The notes beneath the pieces were generated by a model. That model saw nothing but the letters and a program-made list of their open reading frames with translations, was not told the DNA's origin and did not search any database. Shown piece by piece: positions 39,314 to 52,800 of a stretch of 64,000 nt of DNA. Source of the DNA: Phylloscopus collybita (Eukaryota; Chordata; Aves; Passeriformes; Phylloscopidae); assembly GCA_027886175.1 (NCBI GenBank), contig JAJNNQ010000075.1:58669001-58733000 (forward strand), read 5' to 3'. A program made the translations under genes and the position numbers. Position 1 is the stretch's first letter. Every line of letters begins with the position of its first letter.

Positions 39314-42300
39314 TAAAGAAGGGAGGTGCAGTGGGGAGGGGTGAAACTTGCACGGAACCGATTCTGTCTTTTGCCTACATTTGTTTCCACATTACCTGAC
39401 AAGCCTTGCCCATGTATTTGCCGGAGTCGGCCTTGGGATGAATGAACTTCTGCAGCAGAGAAATTCATCTTGTGAAAAATGCTTGTTTTGGGTCATTGGA
39501 ACTATTTGAGAAATATTTTGCTGAAAAATAGAGGGGAAACTCAACTCAAGTGGAAAACCGGAGGTGAAGTTTATTTGTGACTGATAAAGAATGATAATCT
39601 CTATTTTGTCTGCGTCATTTTTTTTTTCTTAAGACTGCTTGTAATCAGCTCAGTTCAGTTTCAAATGCAGCTTGCTTTCTTTTTACAAGTAATTCCACAA
39701 GGCAGAAAAAAACCCCAACAGAGTTCATCATGATCTAATCGTGATAAAATCCATATACTTTTAAATATAACTTTCAAATTAGAGTGTGGCTGAGAATTTA
39801 TTGCAAGATGATTTATGTTAGATTTATTTGAAGCAGACGTGAACACAAAGGAGTCTCAGGCTTTTTCAGGGAAGGCTGGGGTCGGCATCACTGTTGCCAT
39901 CGCTGTCCCAAGCCCTTACTGGCTTTAGGATGTTCAAACACTGACTCTGAAGTGCATCTCCCAGAACTATATGTTGTGTAAGAGGATGTCGCCTGAAGTT
40001 GTATCTGGAAAAATGGAAGTTGAGGAGACTTACTATCTGCTGTGCACCTCGTAGTAAGGCATTTTAACTTTTGCTTTAAAACAGATGGGGGTTTTGTTCA
40101 TGGGGAGATCTTTTGGGATGCTGAACCCAGTGGTCCTGCTTCCCAAATGATGACAATCCTGCCAGGATCACCCCTGCAGGAAACTCACCCCTCTCCCCCA
40201 CCATGCCTGATACCTTGATCCCAGAGAGCTGGAACGGTGAATCTCCCTTCTGGCTCTAGCTGGCCTCTTAGAAAATCCCTGGCTTAATCAGAAGGCTTGT
40301 TTATGGTACAGCTCCTTGTCTCACAAGTACTACAGATGCCACTTTGCTGCACCTAAACTGCTTACGAGACAGCACTCTTATCTAATAAGACATAGCACAG
40401 CCATACATATTTATTTATATTTGAACTCTTGCCCTCTGTACTATACTGCAGGTCATGCATCTGCTCCAACACCACCTTATTAATTTTCTACTACTCTTCT
40501 CCATGGTGGCAACAGTGTTTCAAAGCCTGAAAGGAATATTTTCCCTTTTTTCTCACTTTGATCTGTCTCTTTAACTCTTTAGCTGCTGAAAGGAGGGGAG
40601 TCAGGGCTTCCTGAGCACAGTATTGCAGCGCTGCTTGTTGGGAATCAGGACACAGCCAGGCTCTCCAGACAATGTCACTTCTCCACTTGTGTAATACATT
40701 ACTGTTCTGTTTTGTACCTTGCTAATTAGAAAGCAGGAAAGAAAAAATATATTTATATATAAAAGAGCTCCCATCTGACAGACTCAAATTACAAAAGTAT
40801 TCTGATATAAATTATTTAATCAGTGGGGGAAAAAAAGAAAGTCACAGTACTAACTATCATTTCTAGACAGAGTATTAACAACCATTTCTTTCATTGGCTT
40901 CTGGTGTCTTATTTTGCACACCCATCACCAATAAGAAGCTCTTGCATGATGCTTACCATAAAATATGACTTTCATCTCTTTGTCTTTGCCTTCACTTGCT
41001 TCATTTACCTTCCTAATGTATAAAAAGTTTTTAATTTGCTTCCCTCCCTTCCTCTTCTGTCACTAGCACTCTTGAAAACTTCTGGAAGAAAAAAGTAAAG
41101 ACTTTAATTCATATATGGGACCCCATTCTGCCAGCCAGATCTGCTAGTCTTTGAAATACGTTCCATGAACAAGGGGTTGTTTGAAGGTGTGATCGCAGCT
41201 TTATGGCAAGGTTGCAAGCCGGCAATAGGAAACCATTCCCACAAATGCGCTGATCTCCAAAACCACGCTTCCTGTGATGCTCTGGATGGATGGATGGGCA
41301 CCAGGAGGCCACTGGCTTTCTCAGGGCAGCTCTCCCCAGCAGACGAGGGAAATCGCTCAGGGCCTGAGCTCCTCCTGGGGCAGAAGTGCCTGCCCTGGGG
41401 GCGTGGTGCCCTCCTTTGCAGTGATCACCTCTGGTGCCCTGAGGTTGTGCCTGCCCCCAAGGGCACACATCCAGGGGCCAGGCCCGATGTGTCCAGTCAC
41501 CCACTTCAGCCAGTGACTGGAGCTAGGCTGTCACCCCGGTGCTTTCCTCAAGGTGGGCCCATGTCCACAGCCTGTGCATGGAAGCTTGGGGTGCAGATCG
41601 TTTTTCTTTTCACTCTCTAAAAGTCAAGCCCAGAAGTTTAATAAGCCCCATCATAAAGAGGCCTTGCATGGCACAGCTTTCACAAAACAACCATTGGTAT
41701 TGCCATGGAGTTGAGAGGACCCAAAACGTGGACAGCAGCTCTTTGAACTATAAGGAGACCTAGACCCCTTCCAAAAGACAGGAGGTATCCAAGGACATTG
41801 CACAAGAGCTTCCTTGGGCATATGTGCTGCTGCGAGGCCAACAAAGTTGTGTTACACAAAAACAAGGGGCAAATCCCTGTAACCACCCATGGGCTGCAGG
41901 GAGACTAACAGAGCAAGTTTTCTCATCTAAGAACACGATACCACGAGTGAAAGGTGTTTTAAAAGATCAGGAATGGTAATTAACATGCACTAAAACCTGT
42001 GTTTGCATATCAATTGTTTGTGCCAAATCTGAAGGCTGCTCTGGGATAGGTAACCCTGGGGCCCCACCTTGAGTCAGTGCCTGTGTCTGATAAGAGTAGA
42101 AATATATTGTTTTCTGGTCACCACAGTGGGTGAATACATTTTGTTTGCCTGCTGAGAATATACATAATAAAAATCAGATACTGATTTGCTTTTCCTTTTA
42201 CAGTTATGTCACTCTCTCTTTCTCTCTATATATATATCAGGTTTGAAATCCATATCCTGTTGTTGGATAAACAGCTGAAGCTATTGAAATTTTCATGGAA

Positions 42301-44409
42301 ATCTTCTGATTTTTCTCCTATGAGCTGCAAGTGGGCTAGGAGTAGGGGACAAATTCTTACCTGGAAAAAACTGATACTAGGAAGAAATTAATAAGGCAGG
42401 AGACACTGTGTCCCAGTGCTCTCTGAGCACATGAGCACTGTGACATGGCAGGGCTGCTCGCTCTGGAGCTGGGGCAATGTTGGTGCTCACTGGCCCAGCA
42501 GGGGGGTACAGCCCAAGCAAGACCAACGCAAGGCTCACACTTGCCTCACCCTCTGGGGCTGCTTTTTTCACCCAGCTGTACCCCCACCACTGAGGGAGCC
42601 TTCAGCCTTCCCTGCAGCCCCTGCAACATTGTTTTCCTCATTAGATCTGGGCCATCAGGCCCATCCCTGCAGTGCCGCTGGGAAGGTGATCTCCCTAGCA
42701 AGTGACATAGGCTCTGCATTCAATTGCTCTTGCAGGGGGGAAAAGGTCCAGGTGTTTTTTCCACAGCAGAGCTGCTGCTAATAGCATCCTTCTGCTCCTC
42801 TGCTCTCTCTCTCTCTTTCTCACTATCACCAGATGCTGGAAGTATGAAATAAAGCTCATTTTTCTGTTATAATACATTAGGATCTTGAAAGACTATGCCA
42901 TGGCATAGTAAAATGAAAACCTCTTGGCACAACAGAGGTGAAGTGTTGCCTGTTTGTGAGTAGGAAGGGAAGTTTCTCCTCATGTTATCTTATACAACGA
43001 ACAGTGGCAATGGGGGGCTGCCTGCAACCCTTGTCCCCTCTGCTACTCCCTCCTGCTCCCCCTTCTTGCCTCGTGGAGACAAAAAGTCCCATGTTCAGAG
43101 GCAGACAAGGCTCAGGATTTAAGAGAGGTGACTTTTTTTTCCACCTTGCCATGCTGCTGTGGTGATGCTGCCTTAACCTCAGCACACATCAGGGGGCTGT
43201 CTCCCCAGAGGTGATGCAAGCTGCTCTCAGGACGGAAGCAGCCTTTGTGTCCTTCAGCGAGGATGGGGCAAAGAAAGGTGTGCCTCCTGATAGCTGTGCA
43301 GTGAGAACACCAGAAGCAAAGAGCTACAAGCCCTGGGATACCCAGGATGGGGTGGAAGAGGCCACCTTCTCTGGTGGGAATTGCTACTTGCAGGTCTTAA
43401 CCACATAAGTGACATCAGGTTTGCAAACTTGGCAGCAAAGACAGCAAATGTGACTTCTGGGAAAGAGAGACAACTGAAACAAAATCCTGGAAAGGTCTCA
43501 GGTTGGTTGGTGGAGGAACGTTCAGCCTTCATCCACACAGTCGTGTGCCACTTCTTCATTTTTGTGTACAAACACATGTAGTGCCAGCTGCCTGTGTGGG
43601 AGTTTCATTGTCTTGCTTGAAAGAATTCGGGGCAATATTAAACATTGTTTAAAAACCCACATGTTTTATTCTTTGAATTGCATTTTCCCAAGGGGGAACT
43701 ACTTAGGTGGGGCCACCTAATGCTAACAGCTGGAAAGAGTGAATCCCAAGCACACTAGAGATGTGGGAGCAAGAGGGCTTTTTTCCTCAAGAAAACTTTC
43801 AACACAACTACAAAGGTGCAGGGTGAGAAAACCCCCTTTGTCTGATTCCTAATTGATTGGGTAAGTGTTGAGATGAACACTCCCTTGGGGGGGAAAAAAT
43901 AAATGGGGAAACAAGTCAAAACTCCTGTCAAAATAGAGCATCCACAAGCAAAAAGAGATTAAGCTCCTGATTCATAAAAGTGCATGTCCTCTCACTGTGC
44001 CCATCCCAAAGTACTGCTTTGGAATATTCTGATCATTGGGGTACCAGTGGATTTTGGTCTGGCCCACTCTGGCTGCTCTTAAATTGGAACTTGTACTGAT
44101 TGAGGTAAACCAGTGGACACTTACTGTGCTGAAGAATGATGTGCTTTCCTCCAGCCTGACACCGGTGCTAATTAATTTAGAGTAAACAGAAATAAAAATG
44201 GTACAAAGTACAGTAAAAGGATCCAGCTTGCAGTGATTTAATGAAATCAGTTCCCACTCAGATAAAACCAGTGCAACTTAGCACACAGATAAACACTGAG
44301 AGAAACTGATTAAATGTCCAAACAAAGATATGGAAACATAAAATCAGTTGGACAGTAAAGAGGGTCAATTTTAAAACAGATTGTATTGTCCCAGCAGAAT
44401 TACTTTCTT

Positions 44410-44414
<5 letters not shown>

Positions 44415-44464
<50 letters not shown>
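44415..44464 (+). repeat. Poly-T run (50)
   Basis: Fifty consecutive T bases, the longest homopolymer in the window. A minus-strand open frame running into it ends in a long lysine run and is not taken as a gene. It could be the A tail of a minus-strand retroposed sequence. No parent gene is recognised. Confidence 0.95.
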
Positions 44465-44467
<3 letters not shown>

Positions 44468-45814
44468 GATTTTGTATTGTTTTGGCTTGGTTTTGGTGTG
44501 GTGCTCCTCAGTGTTTCCACCTCAACCTCTCCACTCAATAGAAAAGTCTGGAGTATTTCTTCGTCCTTTTCCCCAGACATTATCACTCCTTTCTCTGCCT
44601 CAGCTGGCACCACCTACATAGAAGCAAGCAGACCTTCAAGCAGAATCAAATATCCCATGGGCAAACTGGTTTTCTTTGTTTATAGCACTCCGCCAAGCAC
44701 ATCTTTAAAGGTGGGGGGGCTTGTTGGTTTGTTTCTTTTTAAAATGCCTTTAAAGCAAAGAACCTCTAAGATTTCCACAGATTTATTTTTTTTTTTTTTA
44801 GCATCTGACTCCTATCCAGCTTCTGTGAATGCAGCTGCCTGCTCTGAAGACATCCAGGCTTCCGTGGTGTGCCGTGCAGACAGATGCTCAACCACCGACG
44901 CACGCAAACAGAAAATGTGGGTTAGGAGATGGGGACGAGAGTGACCCAGAATGGCTGGAAGCTGAGGCTCCCAGACAAGTCAATATATGGACTGCAGCAT
45001 CAGCAGGATGAGCACAAATAAACAATCACAGATTGCTGCTGCATTTATCACCAGACTGGAGATCTCCACCAGGAAGAGGAAGAGGTGCGACACCTCTAGT
45101 GTCACAGGGAGGCATTCCCTCCCTGTCACACAGGTGACATTCCTGGCATTTTTTGGTACAGTCTTTGGGCTGGCAGCCCAAAGATCCACTCTTGTGTGGA
45201 AGGTGGTGAATGTGGAGCTCAAAGTCAGGAGGGAGTCAGATGCTGCCCTGAGCACTCACTCATCAGCTCAGGCATAGCAGCCTCCTCATCTGCAAGGGCA
45301 GGTCAGAGCTCTGTGGAGTGATGCAAGAGGGTGAAACCATTCTCACTTTTGTTACCCACACGATGTTACACCCTTACACCTGAAAATTTGCTTTGCCAGA
45401 AGCAGCTTCAGCTACTGGACAACTTTTACCTTTCAATATCAAGCAGGTCATCTTTGACCATTTTGCCCTTTCTAGGCATCTTTTCAAGGATTGGCAAATT
45501 GATCCCAAATGCTGCCTTTGAAGCACTTTCGGGAGAGGGAAAAAAAAAAAATATGTATTTCAGTGCACTTATAACACAACTACCCCTGGTCAAATTAAAA
45601 TATGTATTGTGGTCTCTTCAGTTTGGTAGCTAAGACTTTAGATTCTTTTGACTACACCATTTGTTTTATCCAGATTCTCATCCTGCCCACCACACCTGGC
45701 ACGGCTGGTTATCTTCGGAACAATTCTTGGCCCCTCCTGGCTTATTCTATTCATGAATCTATTACATGGGATACTCTTTTTCTATGTACAGCTCTTTGGT
45801 GATGACAGTGGGAG

Positions 45815-45896
45815 TTTTACACACACGGAGTCCATGGAACTCACTGGCAATCCACAGAAGCACTTTTTTTTTTTTTCTAATGTGGTATGGAAAAAA
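45815..45896 (+). repeat. Diverged repeat pair, copy A
   Basis: The segment CACACGGAGTCCATGG, then GGCAATCCACAGAAGCAC, then a T run and TAATGTGGTATGGAAAA closely matches 46647-46746 in order and orientation. I judge roughly 80% identity outside the T run. The two translations share HT-PW-S-AIH-STF and WYGK/VWKR-like strings only because the DNA is related. Confidence 0.75.
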
Positions 45897-46646
45897 ACCT
45901 CTTCTTATGAAAACAGATAACATCAAGTGCCTGAGGCCTTTGCCCTAGGTGTCTCAAAGGGAAAGGCACTTAAAAAATGTGCAAAGCAGCAGCCCAAACC
46001 TCCCACAGTGCTGAAAAGAAGACTAAATATTCTTAAGGAAATGTTGGGTTTGTTCCAATTTCTCCAGAAGTACTTACCAAACCCACTTCCACATTTTCGG
46101 GCACTGTTTTTGGGAACTCAGCATTTAGGTACTTTGAATGAAAACAACATGGTCAGCTGGACCACCTTATGTGAACATTAATTTTTATTCACTGGACGTG
46201 AATCTATTTTCCCTGTGAAAAAAACCTGTAGTGGCTCCACAGGAGCCATGTGGAATCACACTGCTCTAAAGCCAGAGGAGAGTCCAGCCTCTAAGATGCA
46301 CTTCACTTTACAAAGCATGTGCTATTAATTAACCATGAGAAATGGCTGCTCATTTGCTTTTCAGCCACATGAAGATTAAATGTTTCTTAACTCAGCATCA
46401 GTCTCAGCTATCTCTCTTCAGATTTGCTCCATGAAGCTGTCCAAAAGGACAGGGGAAATGGTGGATGAGTGTGGGCAGCAGAAATGACTGAAATAGAGTG
46501 AGCCATGCTGAAGAGAGATGAAATTTAAGGAGAAACCATCCATATGCCATAAGAAGAAAATCCATCATATTTCATCAATTCTGAGCAGGTCATCTTCAAA
46601 GAGAAGGATTCTTAGGAAGTGAAATGGGTTATTATATGGGTTATTA

Positions 46647-46700
46647 TTTTGCACACACAGGGACCATGGCAGTCATGGGCAATCCACACAAGCACTTTTA

Positions 46701-46734
<34 letters not shown>

Positions 46735-46746
46735 GGTATGGAAAAG
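46647..46746 (+). repeat. Diverged repeat pair, copy B
   Basis: This is the partner of 45815-45896, about 830 bp downstream: CACACAGGGACCATGG, GGCAATCCACACAAGCAC, a T27 run (46703-46729), then AATATGGTATGGAAAAG. The T run is longer than in copy A, so the pair differs mainly by homopolymer expansion and point changes. I do not recognise the family. Confidence 0.75.
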
Positions 46747-47362
46747 AGATCAGCAGCACAGCAGAGGCACCCAGACATGGGGGGATTTAGATACCAGCGC
46801 ACCAAAGGGATTCTGATTTCCCACTCTGCTGCTTGTCAACCCTTCAGGCCAATGTGACTTTCTGTCATGGCCTCTTTCCTGCAGTCCTTACACACCTCTT
46901 CTCTGAAATGCTGATGATGACACCGAGCATCGGGAAATGCAAATAGGAGATGTGATATACAATAGTTTGCAAAAGCATCATGTCTTGGATGTGCTTCTTC
47001 TAAGAAAAAGGCAGAAATTATTTCTTGGAGCCACCCTAAGTAATAAATTGATGCTAACAGCACAAATGAGTTCTTGTGTGGTTTGGAAGCCATAAAGACT
47101 CTCAACCACTAGACTGGTCCAATTCCTCCTGTTCTTTGCTTTTGGTCTAGTAAATTGAAAGGCCACCACAGATGTTAGTACCACAACTATTCATGTTCTA
47201 CTCAGAAATTGAACCTCTTTTATTTGATGATTTCTTCAAATGAACATGGCTTTTCACAAGGAAGGAGACCATAAAGTTTCTGGGAAAGGTTATCAGCTTC
47301 TTCAGATAGGCCCCAGTGAAACTTTGCTGTTTTCCTTGTAAAATATCTTCCCCTTTTCCCTC

Positions 47363-47384
47363 TTTTTTTTTTTTTTTTTTTTTT
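47363..47384 (+). repeat. Poly-T run (22)
   Basis: Twenty-two consecutive T bases in a pyrimidine-rich context (CCCCTTTTCCCTC before, CTACCTCTC after). Confidence 0.9.
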
Positions 47385-48797
47385 CTACCTCTCGATCAGG
47401 CTGGTATTTCTTCAGGTAAAGCTATTTCTTGAACTATTCTCCCCTTTTAAATTGTATATACTTTCTCTATATTCCCACTGCTTCCCTAGGCCCATGTGGT
47501 GCCCGTCAGAGCCACTCCCTCCAGTTGCCTCACAGGCAATGTACCAAATCACCAGATTGGGTACACCAAATCACCAAAGGTCACTTAGCTCTTTAGATAT
47601 CCATGCACACCTCTTCAGTTGCTGCACACCACTGTCTGTGGAGAACTTGCCTGTGAAGGTAGAAGAGCAGAAAACACACACCTATGGAGAAAAGGGACCA
47701 GTGCAGCATCTCTGAGAAGATAAATATATATATATACAGTGAATATTAGCTAGAGTAATTTCCATTGCAAGGAGCAAGGTTTTTCTTATGCAGATATAGT
47801 GTAATCAACTTGGAACCCTCTAGTTTTTTGGGTCATCTTCATTTCTAGCTAATGGTTACAATGGTTACAAGTTTCTTTTCAGCATCTAGATCCCTGCAAC
47901 ATTATTGGACGCTCTAGCAAGGAGAATGGCTGGAGGTAGCAGCTTCCAGGAGTAGCACCTATGGCAGAAATTTGGAGGTCCGGGAACTGCTGGAAGAAAC
48001 TTTAAAGCAACCTGATTTAAGAGTGCTTCATCTGACACAGGGAAGCCCGTATAATTTTATGTCTGCTTGCTGTATGTGGTGAAGTGTTTACGCCCTTAAT
48101 TCATTTCTCAGGAAATGAACTGGGGAGCTCAAAATCTCCTGGAATCAGGCTAGCAGCAGTCAATTGGCAAAATCCCATGAGGTCCATATCCATGTTCTGG
48201 GAGAAACCTCCACTGCCCTGCATTAACTTCCACTGTTGGTTTTAAGAACTGCTCCCAAAATTTGAGTATTTTCAGTTGCCAGTGGATTTAGTGGTAAACA
48301 AGGGTGTTCATAATCACCCAGCAGCATGTTAGTTGAGACCAAACAGCAGCAAATATGTAACTTGCTGACTTTCTGAAGACAAATAAGTGTCATGAGCCAG
48401 TTATGTGGAAAACAAGTTGTCCAACTCCGCAAATAGTTAGACCTCCTGCAATCAGCACAGTGAGAGACTTGCTTAATGGGTAAGATGAACTCTTTATTCC
48501 AAATCATTATGTTTTGGGTCCTGCTTTTTGGTTTTGAATTTCTGAATGACTATGAAAACTCATCTCTGAAAAATGTCTACCACAAAGTGAACAAAACCCT
48601 CATAATGATTCTAATCCTCCTATTTAATATGCGCACCAGAGGGTGCTGTGCTGTGGGTCTGAGCAGGAATATTAGCCACTCCAAACTACGTTTAGATTGC
48701 CAACAGAAAGTAAAAGGCAAAATGTCTTCATGTAGATTCCTGCCTCCTTTTAAAAAGAAAAAGCCATCATCATTCTAAAACTGCAGCTGAGCAAAAA

Positions 48798-48819
48798 GGG
48801 GGGGGGGGGGGGGGGGGGG
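48798..48819 (+). repeat. Poly-G run (22)
   Basis: Twenty-two consecutive G bases between GCAAAAA and AAGTTAAAAAA. Poly-G of this length is rare in genomes. It can fold into G-quadruplex structures and is a frequent site of sequencing error. Confidence 0.93.
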
Positions 48820-51800
48820 AAGTTAAAAAAAAGAAACAGTGAATTATGTGATGTGGTGTTTTTACCAACTGTCTAAATAAAGGTTTAGTGAGTCACTGTG
48901 GAAAACAGAAAATCTTTCTTTATTTTAAGAGCTGCAGTTGAAGAGTTTTGTATGAAAAATCTTCCCTTAGGTTTGTAACTTAAACATTGCCCATCTGCTC
49001 TTGCCTCCCTCGTCTGCATTTACAGTAAATCTGAGATTTCCTTTTTCAAAAAATACATTAAAAAAAAAGTACAGATTTGGCCAACAGTGTTTGTAGAGAT
49101 ACAGAGAAATCTAACTTAGTGTGCCAGCATCTAAAATGATGTTTTCCTTTTAGTGCACACTATAGGCAAGAAGTTTTCTGCTCTGGGCTCTGTGTTAGCT
49201 TCAGGTTCCCTGCAGGGTTTTCTGGTCTCTGGAAGAGAAAGTGACATGGGTGCTTGAAGCCTAATTAAGTAGGGTACCCATTTGCCAAATTTTAGGGGAA
49301 GAAAAGAAGGATTGGTCTCTCTGGGATCAGGACCAGAATCCACTGAAGCTGAAAGAAGATCCCAGGCACCTATGGAGAGAGCTGTATGGTGGAGCAGTGA
49401 GAACCTCTGCTCCATTCCCCCTGATAAGCTCATTGCCAAATCATGTGCCTTTGCTTGCAGTTACCATGGCTGAAGAGCAATGCCAATCCCTCAGCACAGA
49501 GGGTGTGATGCATATCTCACTGCTCTCATATACTCATAAGACAACTCTTCTTTTTCTTTTTTTCTTCTCTTAATATGCTCTCACACATGAAAATGGCTTC
49601 AGCTCATGATTTTGAATTAAATCCAGAACAACTGCACCAGTGACAATTCATTTTTGTCTTGGTGGAAAAACAGGTAGAAATGATAATCAGGCCCTTTAGG
49701 GCTGTCCCTGAGAGAAAGGGTGGCTTACAAGGCATTACCTCTGGGTGTGCTATTGGGGTCTAGCTATGCCTGGTCATCAGTATAGAGGCAGAAGTGACTT
49801 GCACTTTAAGGATAACCTGTGAGAAATGGATGCAAAGGCAGGATACTTCACCAAATCCCAACTTGTATTTCTGTCTCTGACTCCCATTAAAAATGAACTC
49901 ATTCCCTTTCATAAAAACAACTACACAAGATCTTCTAACCATATCTATAAAACTATTTAATGCTCTTTTCGAAACAAGGCATCTTACAGCCATAGTAATT
50001 GTAGTTTTACTAGACCTTTAAATGAGAAGCAGCTACTTATTAAGTTTTGATATGGTGAGCTGATTAGACAAGTTAAACATAAAGGCACAATTTATGCATA
50101 GTCTATAACCACATGTGCATGTAGTGCAGTTCTTACACTGGCGTTTGGCACTCACTTCAATAGGAAATCCTGCTAGGTACACAGTTTTATGCCACTTACA
50201 GGTTACAAGTAGTAAAGCGAAAAATGCTGGGTTTTACGAGAAAATAATATTCATAAATCTCCAGCAGTGAATTACAGTATAACTCAGAGCTGTCTTTGTT
50301 TTGCTGCTGCTATGAATTCAATTCTGTTGCCAGTGCAGAAACAATAAACACAAAGACCAAAGTGGAAACCACTCCCCTTGCATTTGGCAACTGCTTATAT
50401 CCAATTTACAGCTGGACTCTGAAAACTGCTTCTGAAACAGTGCTAATAACAAAGAAGTTCCCACAGATGCTCATTTTTTGCCTCGTAGTGAACTGAAGCA
50501 GTCCATTGTGTACAAGTGAAAGATTTCTTTTAATGCCTTACCTGGTCTTCCCAGTTCATCTGTCTTTGTTTTGTACCTCTTTCGATGTGAATCATATTTA
50601 TTTTCCTTTTGTCTTATTAGGCAGCTTGCTTAGGTCACTGTGTTTTAAAGAGCTCTCCCTTATATAGTTCTCACAAGGGAGACACTATGCTGCCTAAACA
50701 GTCCCCTGAACTTAGCTCCTCCTGATCTGGCATAATTCTGTTTTTGCCAGTTGATTTGGTTAATTTCGTGTGCCAAATTCAGGATCAGTGCTCTGCTGTG
50801 ACCATACGAGCAGTTTTGTTATTTTAAGTATGTAGGGTTTTACCATCACTGTCATTAGCAGAATGATCTTAGGGAACTCAAATGATATAGTTTGTTGAAA
50901 TGCATCGCCCACAGGTAAAATGGTCAGTACAACCATGTTTTGTCAGGTCTTGGTTCATTACAAAATAGCACACATCAAGAACAAAGTTGGCATGTGCTTT
51001 CATTGCACTGTGTTTATATGGCCCACATTGTAATAGTGACACTGAGCTGCTGTGTGGGCATTTCCACTTACACCTTTGTAACTGGATTTAAAAGCAACTC
51101 AGAAACTGATTCTTGAAAGACCTCTCACATGCAGAACATTGGGAACCCCAGCAGAAGTGTGGACTGTTGGTGTGCTAAAGTACCTTGCTGATTCAGGGCC
51201 ATAATGAGTGGAATAGTCAGGAAATATGAGGAAGAACGGTTACCAAAAATTAATCATTCATTCTGCCTCTGACAGAAGAGGATTACCACAGGAAACTGGA
51301 AGGAATGTCTTCCCCTGTGCAGCATTGAAGAAACAGCAATTTTCTTCTAACACCACACACATTGGCCAATATTCAGCTGCAGATGCTGGATATGGAGAAC
51401 TAATAGTCTTATCTGGTGTGAGGAGCCTTTTCTGTGACTTCTTAGTATGCGTGTGGTGCTACAACTAAAATGTTGCACCACAAAGTCACAATACCAGCTG
51501 GCTTAAAGGAAACTATTTTTAACTTACACTGCTGTAAGCAAGAAAAGAAGGAGGCCTTAATTGTACTTAAACACCTGAATCAGATGTGGATTTCAACCAC
51601 CTTCAAATATTCAGTAGACTTTTGGGACCTATACAGTGAATTTAGGTCTCTTGACAACTGGTTTGCTTTTCTTCCATACTCCTGAAGTCTCTTTGGAAGT
51701 AGTTCACAAGCCCCTGATGTCCCTGGACTCAGGCTGAAAGGTTTTTGCTTTAAAAGTATCAGGAACTGTCTTGGAAGAGCAAGTGAGCTGTTAGGATCTC

Positions 51801-52347
51801 ATGTGGATAATAAAGACTTTGAATATCCTTATTTTAAATATTTTGAATAATATGTCAGCATTTAAAAAAAAAATTCCTTTTGAACTGAAACGGAGAAGAA
51901 CTGCTGTCTTGAAATAAGGAAAGATTTCCACAAACTGCAAAGTTCCAGTATGCACAAGAGAAATGGTTGTGTTTTCTTTAAATATTATATTCTGGGCATT
52001 GCCTGGCATTTTGCTACTTATAGTCTTTCTCAGAAGAACAGAATGTAATAGTAAAATGTACCAGAGTGATACTTCAGAGGCAATCATATATATTTCTTTA
52101 TTTCTTAGGTCTAGCATAGTCACAATTTTATAGTTTTCTACTTACTAGCTTGTATCTGAACATAGAAACTTATATAAACTCCAAACACAATCAGGTAGAA
52201 TATGAAATAAATTTATAAAATAAACTGCTATGAACATGATAAATGCATCTCCTTGGATTATATCATTTATTCATGAATGTTTTCTAGTTAGCACAATAAG
52301 GCCCTTAATAACTGTGAGCTGAAGACCAGGTGAAACAAAGGCACTGA

Positions 52348-52628
52348 TGGAAGATCTCTTTGCATCTGCATTCAGCTCTGTGCTATTTAGACATGCAGAG
52401 CATTGCTGCTGAGAAGCAGCTCCAAAAATGTCCAACAGAAATTAGAGTTACTCATATGGGACTGGCCTGTTGGGAGCTCCAAGGCATTAAAATTCTCATT
52501 CCCTTCTACCTTGTTTACCTCAGTGTGGTTAGCCAGCATGCCACTCCTAGGGGGATGAAGGCTGGAAATAACCCTTCCACCTACTACTACTGTGAGCCAC
52601 TCTGCCTAAACCTGCCCCTGTAAGATTA
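52348..52628 (+). repeat. 281 bp duplicated segment, copy 1
   Basis: This segment aligns without gaps to 58379-58659 (constant offset 6031), with about ten differences that I counted, or about 96% identity. It begins TGGAAGATCTCTTTGCATC and ends near CTGCCCCTGTAAGATTA. If the right end is moved to 52630 the unit starts TG and ends CA, as LTRs do, but I see no target-site duplication, no terminal inverted repeat and no AATAAA. Copy 1 sits in unique DNA, while copy 2 sits inside a CR1 element. The 87-codon open frame here is preserved in both copies but resembles no protein I know. Confidence 0.93.
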
Positions 52629-52800
52629 CACAGAAATTAGGAGTCCCAAGGACTAGACTTCTGTCACACACAGAACTGAAGATATGTGTCCTCCAAGCAA
52701 CATCTTACTTTTTAATTGGTTTTTAGGCTCATTTACAGTTGTCAGTATTGATCTGTAAACTAGAGCATGATTTAGTGTTTGTCTGTCTGAAATTCTTTTT

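Larger units (their letters stand above)
27693..44414. other. Intergenic segment, no gene seen
   Basis: No supported protein-coding exon. Notable contents are an A-rich run at 28048-28075, a possible minus-strand retrocopy at 29856-30229, a GT-rich stretch at 31729-31775, a small CpG-containing patch at 32110-32310 with an 8 bp inverted repeat (32228-32235 and 32241-32248), a purine/G-rich tract followed by a TATA-like motif at 35944-36029, an AT-rich block with a perfect CRE at 36640-36970, a G-quadruplex-type motif at 38046-38068, and a TATA box-like TATAAAAG at 39306. Confidence 0.5.
44465..52342. other. Intergenic segment, no gene seen
   Basis: No supported exon. It contains a diverged repeat pair with T runs (45815-45896 and 46647-46746), a T22 run at 47363-47384, a short TA repeat at 47726-47737, the G22 run at 48798-48819, and otherwise AT-rich unique sequence with only short random open frames. 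Confidence 0.5.

Noticed and set aside
44371..44613. 80-codon minus-strand frame ending in a lysine run
   Set aside because: The lysine run is the T50 homopolymer; the rest resembles nothing known and there is no start or splice support.
52360..52623. 87-codon frame conserved in both copies of the 281 bp repeat as a possible gene
   Set aside because: Its preservation is explained by the recent duplication; there is no recognisable domain.
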